64,000 nucleotides of DNA from Negadavirga shengliensis (GTDB lineage: Bacteria > Bacteroidota > Bacteroidia > Cytophagales > Cyclobacteriaceae): assembly GCF_042652345.1 (NCBI RefSeq), contig NZ_JBHSJJ010000009.1, forward strand, positions 62,001 through 126,000, read 5' to 3'. The first letter of the stretch is position 1. Each line of letters begins with the position of its first letter. This document shows positions 52,607 through 61,400 of the stretch, one piece after another. Position numbers and translations under genes: made by a program. The notes under the pieces were generated by a model, which did no database searches, was not told where the DNA came from, and saw only the letters and a program-made list of their open reading frames with translations.

Positions 52607-53614
52607 ATGAAACTAAGTTTAGATGTTATCGGATATGGGGGATATTTTACGGCCCCCGGGGAGAAGCTGGGCCTTGAAGAGGCTATAAAAAGGGCTGCAA
52701 AAACCGGTTATGATGCTGCCTGCATCTACGCCCACCGTCCCTTGGGATTTCCAATGGATCTGGATACAGAAAGACGCAAAAAAATTGTGGATTTATATCA
52801 GGAACTTGAGCTTGAAATGGGAGCGGTAGTCTGTTGTACCAATTTCATGCAGGGCAATCATGTATTGTTATATCCCCAGGAAAAGGAAATAATGTACGTA
52901 AAGGAATGCATAAAGATGGCCAAGGAAATGGGCTCCGGTATAGTCCGTATTTTGTCCGCTTTTTACGGGTACTTCCAAAACCCCCATGCCAGTACCGGGT
53001 ATGGCTTCCCTGCATTCGAATCAAGATCAAAAAGGGTTTCAAGGGCCGAGGATTGGCTGGAAGCCTGGCATGAAGTAAGGTCAGGACTGACAGAGGTTGC
53101 CCAATATGCTGAAGAACAGGGAATCCTATTGGCCTTACAGACGCATCCGGAAATATTGGGAAACAATGATGAGGCACTTGAAATATTGAATGAGGTAAAT
53201 GTTCCCAGTTTGAAAATCGGGCTGGACCTGCCCCTACTGGAATCACAGGACCCGGATTTTATAAGAAATACGGTGCATAAAATGAAGGATCATATGGTCT
53301 ACTCCCATACTATTTCTTTAGCGAAAAACCAGACCATTGGAGGAGCTCCCTATAGCTGGGAAGAAGTGGCTCCAGGATCTGAAAAGGATCCCATGCAATG
53401 GGAAGTGTTTATCCAAGCACTGAAAGAGATCAACTATGAAGGATTGCTTTCGGCTGAAATATGCTCCCCGGTGGTTGTCAAGGGCCATAAATTGGGCAGC
53501 CTAAAGACAATTGATGAAAGATATGCGGAATCCCTCGAATATATGAAAGGGCTGTTACTTAAGCACGATTGCTATACCGGCCAAAAGGATATATCCCATT
53601 CCGAAAGAAAATAA
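52607..53614 (+). CDS. sugar phosphate isomerase/epimerase-type TIM barrel (second)
   Basis: 335 residues, xylose-isomerase-like TIM barrel. KLSLDVIGYGGYF at the start, LQTHPEILGN (Glu/His region), IGLDLPLL (Asp), MVYSHTISLAK (His) and LLSAEICSPVV (Glu) supply the metal positions. No signal peptide, so cytoplasmic. The family includes 2-keto-myo-inositol dehydratase, dehydroshikimate dehydratase and sugar epimerases. It is clearly different in sequence from the enzyme at 38438 and lies between two FG-GAP genes, indicating a shared pathway. Confidence 0.83.
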   Translation: MKLSLDVIGYGGYFTAPGEKLGLEEAIKRAAKTGYDAACIYAHRPLGFPMDLDTERRKKIVDLYQELELEMGAVVCCTNFMQGNHVLLYPQEKEIMYVKECIKMAKEMGSGIVRILSAFYGYFQNPHASTGYGFPAFESRSKRVSRAEDWLEAWHEVRSGLTEVAQYAEEQGILLALQTHPEILGNNDEALEILNEVNVPSLKIGLDLPLLESQDPDFIRNTVHKMKDHMVYSHTISLAKNQTIGGAPYSWEEVAPGSEKDPMQWEVFIQALKEINYEGLLSAEICSPVVVKGHKLGSLKTIDERYAESLEYMKGLLLKHDCYTGQKDISHSERK

Positions 53615-53671
53615 ACAACATTTCTCCATCTTTTAACCATACATTGAGTTTATTCTAAACCAAGACCAGTC

Positions 53672-54862
53672 ATGACAAACTTAAAAATCAGATTTTTTGG
53701 CAATTACACCCTGTTCTTTGTTTTTTCATTTTTCCAGCTTAATTGTTCCCAAAAACAATCAGTTGGTGGGGATGTCAGTAGCAACAACGAAAATATAATT
53801 GAGTTTGAGCATCGAATCATTGATGAAAACGGACCCGTAGACATTTGGGGAAAAGCATATGGGGATGTCAATGGCAATGGAAAACCCGATTTACTGGCGG
53901 GAGGCTTTAGAGATGGCGGGTTGGTCTGGTATGAAAATCCCTCCTGGGAAAAGCATGTGATATCCGGAGATAAAGGGTTTTCCACGGATCTGGAAGTATA
54001 TGATATTGATCGCGACGGCGACCTGGACATATTCTCAGTCATGGAACCTGGACAAAATCGAGAAAGTGGTACCCTGGTCTGGTTTGAAAATCCAAATTGG
54101 GAAAAACATATCATTGAAACATCCACAAGCTTTCACGATATAGAACTGGCGGATCTCAATGGGGACGGTTTGGTGGATATAGTGGCTAGAGACCAGGGCG
54201 CATTCGGGAGCAGTGCCGATACCCTATACATATATTTACAAAAGGAGAGGTTAAAATGGGAAAAACATAAAATAAACTGTCCCAATGGCGAGGGATTAAA
54301 AGTGGGCGATATCAATGGGAACGGCCGTCCGGATGTGGTAGTAAACCAGGTTTGGTTTGAGAATTCCGGTGACGGCATCAATTGGAAGCAACATACCTAT
54401 GCACCCAGATATTTCCACCAGGACACTTTTATTGACATAGCCGATATCAATGGAAATGGCCGCATGGATATCGTATTGTCACCGGCTGAACTTGCCGGGG
54501 AATATTACCGGATTTCTTGGTTTGAGGCACCTGAAGATCCTACCCAAAGATGGAAGGAACACGTGATAGAACCCTGGACAGAGACGGTACACCATTTCGT
54601 TGGGCTTGCGGATATGAACAATAATGGTGAAACGGATATTGTTACTGCCCGGATGATGCAGGGCGAAGATCCGGACGAAGTCAGTATTTACAGGAACTTG
54701 GGAAAAGGGGAAAACTGGGAAAAACAGGTGATTTATACCGGCGGATCCCACAGTATGCGTTTGGTGGACCTGGACGGGGATGGGGACATAGATATGTATG
54801 GGGCAAATTGGAGAAATGATAACAGGGTCCACCTTTGGATAAACCAGAGCAAAGCTCCTTAA
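53672..54862 (+). CDS. FG-GAP/VCBS repeat lipoprotein (copy 3)
   Basis: 396 residues with a lipoprotein signal ending QLNC. Seven FG-GAP loops are visible, among them DVNGNGKPDLLAGG, DIDRDGDLDIFSV, DLNGDGLVDIVARD, DINGNGRPDVVVNQ, DINGNGRMDIVLSP and DLDGDGDIDMYGAN, consistent with a complete seven-blade propeller. Each blade also carries W-x-NP or WFENP/WFEAPEDPTQ motifs shared with copies 1 and 2, so the three are recent paralogues. Probably a surface binding protein. Confidence 0.88.
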   Translation: MTNLKIRFFGNYTLFFVFSFFQLNCSQKQSVGGDVSSNNENIIEFEHRIIDENGPVDIWGKAYGDVNGNGKPDLLAGGFRDGGLVWYENPSWEKHVISGDKGFSTDLEVYDIDRDGDLDIFSVMEPGQNRESGTLVWFENPNWEKHIIETSTSFHDIELADLNGDGLVDIVARDQGAFGSSADTLYIYLQKERLKWEKHKINCPNGEGLKVGDINGNGRPDVVVNQVWFENSGDGINWKQHTYAPRYFHQDTFIDIADINGNGRMDIVLSPAELAGEYYRISWFEAPEDPTQRWKEHVIEPWTETVHHFVGLADMNNNGETDIVTARMMQGEDPDEVSIYRNLGKGENWEKQVIYTGGSHSMRLVDLDGDGDIDMYGANWRNDNRVHLWINQSKAP

Positions 54863-54921
54863 ATTCGACCCGTTAATTCTAATATATCAAAAAAGTTTTT
54901 AATTAAATAAATTGATCTTTT

Positions 54922-55782
54922 ATGAAGAGTGCAATTCATTATTTAGCGTTCATTCCTATAATTTTCAGCTTGGCTTGTAACGGCCCTTCCATTGAGGAAA
55001 CGGAATATGAGGGCAGGCCCCATTTTAAAATAAATACCAGCACGGCCACTTATTATTACGATAAGGCCGGAGGGGGATTGTCCCGGGTAATGGATGCAGA
55101 CGGTGTGGACTGGGTCCATTACAATGGGGATCCGCAGGCCAGTGCTCCTTCCGGTGCTTCAGGAGGGTTTAGGGGAATTCCCAATATGGTTTACCGTTCC
55201 GATGATGGGGGAGCGGGGCATCCCGGTTTTGACCAGTGTACCAGTGAACTCATAGATAAAAAGACCATCCGTAGCCAAAGTAAGAGCGGTAACTGGCAAT
55301 GGACCTGGGTGTTCTTTGATGATTATGCCCAGCTTACGGTCGAAAAAGCGGATCCGGATCATCCCTATTGGTTTCTTTATGAAGGACCTGTAGCCGGTAG
55401 TTTCGATCCTTCACGCAAATATTGGGGCACTGACCTGGGCGGCCCGAGATATGAAGTCCCTTCCCTAAACAAGGGAGAAAGTATTCTGGACCACTGGCAG
55501 TGGGCTTATTTTGGGGATGTGGATACCCACCGGATATTTTTTGTACTGCAACAGGAAAAGGACCAATTGATAGATCATTTTGCTTATATGGGGGACACAA
55601 AAGAAGGTAATGAAGCAGAAGACGGAATGGTCGTATTCGGGTTCGGCAGGGATAAAGGTGCCAAAGCGCTTATGACAGAAACAGGTAATGTTTTTAAAAT
55701 AGGGTTTTTGGAGAAGGGGGTAATGTCTAAAGAAGATCATCAATGGGTGAGCCTGCAAATCGAGCGGATTATCACCAGATAA
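54922..55782 (+). CDS. unassigned lipoprotein, beta-rich
   Basis: 286 residues with lipobox SLAC (Cys19). I do not recognise a named family. Visible features: HFKINTSTATYYYDKAGGGLSRVMDADGVDWVHYN, PSGASGGFRGIPNMVY, GHPGFDQCTSELIDKKTIRSQSKSGNWQWTWVFFDDYAQLTVEKADPDHPYWFLYEGPVAG and DHWQWAYFGDVDTHRIFFVLQQEKD. Alternating strands and many aromatic residues suggest a galactose-mutarotase-like or lectin-like beta-sandwich, as found in polysaccharide-binding or lyase-associated proteins; that is a guess. It lies 59 bases after FG-GAP copy 3 and probably acts on the same substrate. Confidence 0.7.
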   Translation: MKSAIHYLAFIPIIFSLACNGPSIEETEYEGRPHFKINTSTATYYYDKAGGGLSRVMDADGVDWVHYNGDPQASAPSGASGGFRGIPNMVYRSDDGGAGHPGFDQCTSELIDKKTIRSQSKSGNWQWTWVFFDDYAQLTVEKADPDHPYWFLYEGPVAGSFDPSRKYWGTDLGGPRYEVPSLNKGESILDHWQWAYFGDVDTHRIFFVLQQEKDQLIDHFAYMGDTKEGNEAEDGMVVFGFGRDKGAKALMTETGNVFKIGFLEKGVMSKEDHQWVSLQIERIITR

Positions 55783-55914
55783 GCAAAACAAAATCGGACG
55801 ACAGAAAATCCATATAGCTAAAAAATCATTGCCCCCTCCTTTCTGCAACCTCTCTATTTATGGCGTGTTATTTGTGGGAATCAAACTTTTAATTTGAACT
55901 TTAATCTGAAAGAA

Positions 55915-56181
55915 ATGAACCGAATTCACCCGCATCGTCCAAAAAAAATCCTGTCCGGTTTACTTGTGTTTTTTACATACACATTGACTTGGGCCCAGCC
56001 ACAACCCGACATTCCACTTCCCAGAGGACCCGTGGATCTTAGCGAAACCAGTAATGTGATCATCTTTATCGTTCTCCCGCTCGTCGTGGTTATCTTTTTC
56101 TTCGTCTGGAGGTCAGCAATGAGAAAACGGAAAAAAGAGCAAGAGGATAAAGAGAGAGAAAAAGAAAACAGGAAACTATAA
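55915..56181 (+). CDS. small single-pass membrane protein with charged tail
   Basis: 88 residues from ATG 55915 (a TTG seven codons upstream is possible). A Sec-like signal (KKILSGLLVFFTYTLTWAQ), a short Pro-rich stretch DIPLPRGPVDLSETSN, one membrane helix (VIIFIVLPLVVVIFFFVW) and a highly charged C-terminal tail (RKRKKEQEDKEREKENRKL). Of unknown function; small proteins of this layout are common in the phylum. Confidence 0.65.
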   Translation: MNRIHPHRPKKILSGLLVFFTYTLTWAQPQPDIPLPRGPVDLSETSNVIIFIVLPLVVVIFFFVWRSAMRKRKKEQEDKEREKENRKL

Positions 56182-56436
56182 TCAATGATTTCTCAACTTA
56201 TCAATCAACTCTTTTTTATTTAACTTCGAAATCCCGCTTAGACCTACCTCCTTAGCCTTGTCATACAATTCAGCCTTGGTCCATTCCTCATATTTTGGGG
56301 ATTTCCCTCCCTTTTTACCGGTTTCTTTGCTGGGCGAATTCGCAATCCGGGCAGACTTCTCCTTGCTGTATCCCTGGTCCCGGAGGGCCTCATATTTGTC
56401 CATGTTTTTTATCCTTGATTTTCTCTTTTCAGGCAT
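56182..56436 (-). CDS. Rho_N-domain small protein (DUF7218-like)
   Basis: 84 residues. Basic N-terminus MPEKRKSRIKN, a middle block KYEALRDQGYSKEKSARIANSPSKETGKKGGKSPKYEEW with the RGYSKEKAARIAN-type motif, and a C-terminal Rho-termination-factor N-like segment (TKAELYDKAKEVGLSGISKLNKKELIDKLR), a helical SAP-like nucleic-acid-binding fold. Stand-alone proteins of this kind occur in many bacteria and are thought to respond to stress; no function is proven. It is downstream of the other small gene on the same strand. Confidence 0.8.
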   Translation of the reverse strand: MPEKRKSRIKNMDKYEALRDQGYSKEKSARIANSPSKETGKKGGKSPKYEEWTKAELYDKAKEVGLSGISKLNKKELIDKLRNH

Positions 56437-56472
56437 GTCTATCTAATTTAAAATCACCTACACACATACTGT

Positions 56473-56691
56473 TCATGCATTATCCCTTCTATACTGGTCA
56501 CTTTCGCTGCTCCATTCCTTGTCGGCTTCTTTGGCCCGGAAAAGGTCATCTCTGGCTTTTTCACTGGCTATGCTTTCAGCTCCCTTCTCTCCTTCTGGCC
56601 CGGATTTGCCTTCACTGGCCAGCGCCTGGGCTTTTTCAAAAGCATTGTCTGTGAATTGTCCATTATCTCGCTTTTCTTTTTTCCATTTCAT
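56473..56691 (-). CDS. small hydrophilic protein, possibly stress-related
   Basis: 72 residues, very polar with no membrane segment: MKWKKEKRDNGQFTDNAFEKAQALASEG, GPEGEKGAESIASEKARDDLFRAKEADKEW. The Lys/Glu/Ala-rich, Gly-containing composition resembles desiccation- or general-stress proteins, but no family is recognised. It lies 36 bases upstream of the Rho_N-domain gene, on the same strand, so they are probably co-transcribed. Confidence 0.55.
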   Translation of the reverse strand: MKWKKEKRDNGQFTDNAFEKAQALASEGKSGPEGEKGAESIASEKARDDLFRAKEADKEWSSESDQYRRDNA

Positions 56692-57122
56692 GTGTTTATA
56701 ATTTATCTTCAGCGGTCACATGCTTGCGTGCCGTAATGCACTTCAGCATGCAGGCATGGAACCTCGCATGTCCCTCCCCCCCCCGATAGCTATCGGGGCT
56801 ATCGGGGCTATCGGGGCATCCCAGTAGTGACATCATCATCGTTACGCTCGGTTTCATGACCTTGATATTTTGACTCCATGGTTATCATTCACACCAAAAT
56901 CATTCCAAAAAAAACCGCATATCACCGTTTCAAAGTAAAAATCCCCTTCCTTTCGTGAATTTATTTGCTAATCCTTCAGCAAGAAGATATATTCACACTA
57001 TAAACAATCGCGTCGGGTTAGCCTGATATCTTAAGTCAGGGTATATGGGTAAATTCTAAGAAAAAAGCTTCCTAAAGTTCGACACATTAAGATTATTCAA
57101 TTGTTTTTTCAAAATTCATACA
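56692..57122. other. 431-base gap with repeat element
   Basis: This separates the minus-strand small genes from the plus-strand Gfo/Idh gene and contains the second copy of the dispersed repeat (56778-56862). To its right the DNA is AT-rich and probably contains the promoter of the Gfo/Idh-DUF1080 pair, though I see no strict consensus. No gene is evident. Confidence 0.6.
56781..56862 (-). repeat. second copy of dispersed repeat, with tandem 9-mer expansion
   Basis: CCCCGATAGCTATCGGGG (56781-56798) is followed by two further CTATCGGGG units, giving three tandem copies (56790-56816), then CATCCC, GTGAC (56829-56833) and CGTTACGCTCGGTTTC. Read on the minus strand, the order matches the repeat at 6289-6350, except that the 9-base unit has been expanded here. 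Such unit gain suggests slippage or recombination at the palindrome. Confidence 0.7.
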
Positions 57123-58388
57123 ATGAACAAAAAATCTAATACCACCAGAAGAACCTTTATCAAAAGCAGTCTTTTGGCATTGGGAGGGATATCCATCGTC
57201 CCCAGACATGTACTTGGCAAAGGTTTTCTGGCTCCCAGCGACCACCTTACCAAAGGAATCATTGGCGTAGGGGGGATGGGAAGAGGCCATTTCGATTATG
57301 CGGGGACCAAAACCGTTGCCATTTGTGACGTAGATACCCGCCACTTACAAAAATCCCTGGACATACTGGGAAACGGGGTAAAGACATTTTCTGATTATCG
57401 TGAATTGATCCGTTTACCGGAAGTGGATATTATTCACATCGCCACCCCGCCCCATTGGCATGGAATCATGGCTGTGGATGCGGCCCGGGAGGGCAAAGAC
57501 ATCTGGTGTGAAAAACCCATGACAAGAACCATCGGTGAAGGAAAGAAAGTCGTCGACGCAGTGAAAACCCACGGTAACATTTTCAGGCTGAACACCTGGT
57601 TCCGTTTTGACGCCAATTTTTATGGGATGAATACCGAAGTGAAAAACATTAAAAAGCTGGTGGACTCCGGTATGCTGGGATGGCCATTGAAAGTGACAGT
57701 GGGTAAACTTACCGGATTTGATTGGAAATTCTATTGGGTAGGCAGAACCCACCTCCAACCCATGCCTGTTCCCAAGGAACTGGATTACGACCGATGGTTG
57801 GGGCCCGCCCCATACAAACCTTACCACGAACACCGAACCCATGGCACCTTCAGGGGTTATTGGGACTATGATGGCGGTGGCTTGGGGGACATGGGCCAGC
57901 ACTATATGGATCCTATCCAGTATTTCCTCGGCAAAGACGACACCAATCCCGTCAAAGTGGAAATCGATGCTCCCCAGCAGCATCCGGATGCAGTGGGAAC
58001 CTGGAGGAAGATTACATATACCTATGAGGATGGTTGCCAAATCATCCTGGATGGCGAAGGCACAGCTGACGCTCCCTATATAGCCGGACCTCAGGGCAAC
58101 CTATACAGAGGCTTCAAATCAGATATCCCGGACATGGAAAGAAAACTTGCACAGTTTCCAGACCCGGCACCCCAGGTTACTGATTTTGTAGATGCGGTGA
58201 AGTACAGAAAAAAATTCGCGTTGAATGAAGAAAACGGACACAGATCATGTACCCTGGTAAATATGGGCCTGATTGCCCTAAGACTAGGCAGAGACCTGGA
58301 ATTTGATCCCAAAAAACAGGTCTTCGTCAATGATGAAGGGGCCAATAGATTGGTCAACCAGCCAATGAGGGCTCCCTATAGCATCTGA
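57123..58388 (+). CDS. Tat-exported Gfo/Idh/MocA oxidoreductase
   Basis: 421 residues. Twin-arginine signal RRTFIKSSLLALGGISIV; Rossmann motif GIIGVGGMGRGHF; catalytic-lysine motif CEKPMTRT; C-terminal domain with GGGLGDMGQHYMDPIQYFLG (His as probable acid/base). Periplasmic Gfo/Idh proteins must be exported with cofactor already bound. The next gene, 27 bases on, encodes a DUF1080 protein. Gfo/Idh plus DUF1080 pairs are known from gut Bacteroidota as C3-oxidase plus 3-keto-glycoside-cleaving enzymes, so a role in glycoside oxidation is the best inference. Substrate unknown. Confidence 0.9.
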   Translation: MNKKSNTTRRTFIKSSLLALGGISIVPRHVLGKGFLAPSDHLTKGIIGVGGMGRGHFDYAGTKTVAICDVDTRHLQKSLDILGNGVKTFSDYRELIRLPEVDIIHIATPPHWHGIMAVDAAREGKDIWCEKPMTRTIGEGKKVVDAVKTHGNIFRLNTWFRFDANFYGMNTEVKNIKKLVDSGMLGWPLKVTVGKLTGFDWKFYWVGRTHLQPMPVPKELDYDRWLGPAPYKPYHEHRTHGTFRGYWDYDGGGLGDMGQHYMDPIQYFLGKDDTNPVKVEIDAPQQHPDAVGTWRKITYTYEDGCQIILDGEGTADAPYIAGPQGNLYRGFKSDIPDMERKLAQFPDPAPQVTDFVDAVKYRKKFALNEENGHRSCTLVNMGLIALRLGRDLEFDPKKQVFVNDEGANRLVNQPMRAPYSI

Positions 58389-58415
58389 TCCAATTTAAAA
58401 AGTTAAGAAACTATC

Positions 58416-61400
58416 ATGCACAAACAATCTACATATATGAAAGTAGCGGTATTGCTGTTGTTGCTGGGCTTCACATTCACCTCCCATGCTCAAGACAGTG
58501 CCGGGGATACAAGGACCATTACCACTAAAATCGCGGATCTGCTCAACAGATTTCCCACAGAAGACCTCGAGGCTTTAGAAACCTCCATGCAAAACATGGA
58601 AGCGCTGGGAAGAGACGGGATTACCCAAATGGCTCTCATGTACAGAGAAGATGCCAACAACGAAAAACTGGAATACGCGCTGGCGGGTTTTGCATTTTAT
58701 GCAAGTCACCCAACCCGGGAACAGCTTGCCAGAATGGCTGTCCAGGCCTATGGGAGAGCCTTGGATAAGCTTGACTATATAGAAGCAAAGGATTTTATCA
58801 TCCGTCAGTTCAAATGGATAGGTAAAGAGGATGCCACGCCCTATGTGGAAGCTTTTCTGCACGATGACAGGTTATCCGGTACCGCTGCAAGGACCCTGGC
58901 AACCATAGGCTCTTCCTCGGCCGAGCAGGCATTGATCCTGGCTTTGATGATTTCTGACAATGACGATAAGAAAAAGAACTTCATAGAAGCATTGGGGGAT
59001 TTTAAAAGCCAGAACGCGGTCGATGAAATAACCCCTTATCTGGCGGCAGAAAACGCTGAACTCCGGAAGGTAGCCATTTATGCACTTGCCAATATCGCCC
59101 ACCCCTCCTCTGCCAAAGGCTTGCACAAAGCCGCCGAAACGGCAAATTACAGGTACGAACCCACCAATGCGGCCTCTCTGTACCTGCGCTACATCAGGAG
59201 ATTAGGAGAACAAGGACAGCAAAAACAGGCGTTAAAACTCCTCAAAAACCTTGACAAAAAAACCAATGTAGCAGCGCATTACCATACCAAGGCAGGTGTT
59301 CTTGGTCTGATGGTTGAAATGAATCCGCAACAGGCCCATTCCCTCCTTCAACGGGCAGCCACTTCCGATGAATTCAGGTATAGGGGAGCGGCTTTACGTT
59401 ATCTTGACAACGGGATGATAACGGCCAATCTTGACTCATGGAAAAAAACCCTGGATGAAGCAGGACCAGAAATCCAGGCGGCAATTATCAGGAGGTTTGG
59501 CCAGGTCAAAGACGACAGGGTAACTGAAACAATCGTTCCTTTTCTGAAAAGCAGCAATCCGGAAGTCCGGGAAGCGGCAATTTCTTCGGTGGTACTGGCC
59601 GGAGACAACCTGGCTTTACAGGACCTGCTTGAACTGGCAGAAGGAGCTGATGAACAAACGCTGGAAAGTTTAAAAACCGCGCTTCAAACCATGTCCGGAG
59701 ACAACGTCACCACAGAAACAGCCAAAAGGATTTCATCGGCAAATGACAAGGCCAAAAAAATGCTCATTGAAGTATTGGCCTCAAGAGCAGCCGAAGATGA
59801 AATAAATGTAGTCTTCGAAGCAGTGAACAGCAATAATGCGGAGGTGAAGCGTGCGGCCCTAGGTGCCTTAAGCAATATGGCTGTGCCCAAGCATTTGGAT
59901 CGGTTGGTGGAGATTCTGAAAAGTGAACAACAGGAAGAATATTTGATAAAAATTCAGGAAGCCATCACTGTGGCAAACGGTCTGAAAAATGATCAGAAAA
60001 AACAAACAGAATGGGCATTGAATCTCTTACCGCAGCTGGATCAGGACAAACAATTATATATATACGAGGTGTTATCCAGTACCGGAGGAAAAGATGCCTT
60101 GGACAACCTCGGGAAAATATACCGGGAGGGCAATGACCGTCAGCAAACCGCCGTGGTAAAAGCACTCAACAATACCAAAGATCCCGGAGCTGTTGAAGTG
60201 CTGCTGGATATCGCCCGGACAACCAAAAACGCCAGCCATCGGGAAGAAGCATTGAAAGGCTACATCCAGCTGATACCCATGACAGACAGCAAACCTGAGG
60301 GAAAAGTACTGATGCTAAGAAACGCTTTGGACCTTTCCCAATCCAAAGAGGTAAAAAACGATGCCATCCGGCAACTAGGCAATTATCCCACTTTCCAGGC
60401 CTTGCTTGTGGCTGGATCATATCAAAAACAATCCGATTATCAACAGGCAGCAGCCCGTGCCGTAATGAACATTGTCCTGGAAAACGACGACATTTACGGT
60501 GACGGAGTAAGACAGATAGTGGAAGAAACCATTCAGGTGATCAGTGGGCAAGACAGCCAGTACTACAAAACTTCCTTACAGAAATACCTGGATGAAATGC
60601 CAGAAGGAAAAGGGTTTTATCCTCTATTCGATGGAAAAACCCTTGATGGATGGAAAGGCACATTTTCCAATCCCCTCAAGCGGGCGGAAATGAATGCCCG
60701 CAGCCTGGAACGGGAACAAGCCAAAGCAGACGAGCTCATGAGAAAAGGCTGGAAAGTAGAGGATGGATTACTCATATTTACAGGAGAAGGTGACAACATT
60801 GCCACGAAAAAAGAATACAGTGACTTTGAAATGGTAGTGGATTGGAAAATAACAGAAGACGGGGATGCGGGGATATATCTTAGGGGTACACCACAGGTCC
60901 AAATATGGGACACCGCAAGAACCGATGTGGGGGCCGAGGTAGGATCCGGCGGACTGTACAACAACGAAACCCATTCCAGTAAGCCACTGAAAGTGGCAGA
61001 CAATCCAGTGGGAGAATGGAATAGCTTCCACATCAAAATGCTGGGCGACAAAGTGACCGTACATCTGAACGGAGAATTGGTAGTGGACAACGTCACGCTG
61101 GAAAACTACTGGGACCGTTCCCAGCCCCTATTCCCTAAGGGAGAAATCGAGCTGCAGGCACATGGCACTTATGTGGCCTACCGTGACATCTACCTCCGCG
61201 AGCTTACCGCCGATAAATTTGAGCTGAGTGATGAAGAAAAAGAGGCAGGTTTTGACGTCCTTTTTGACGGCACCCATATGGACCATTGGACCGGCAATAC
61301 CACAGACTATGTCATAGAAAACGGTGTCATGGCCATTTATCCCGACCGGGGGGGGAAAGGCAATCTTTTCACGAAAGAAGAATACGGTGATTTCGTGTTC

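Noticed and set aside
52450..52677. 75-codon plus-strand frame between FG-GAP copy 2 and the second TIM-barrel gene
   Set aside because: It overlaps the start of the TIM-barrel gene in another frame and has no recognisable signal or family; the region is better read as a leader.
56790..56816. Possible CRISPR or satellite array
   Set aside because: Only three directly abutting 9-base units with no spacers; it is an internal expansion of a palindromic repeat.
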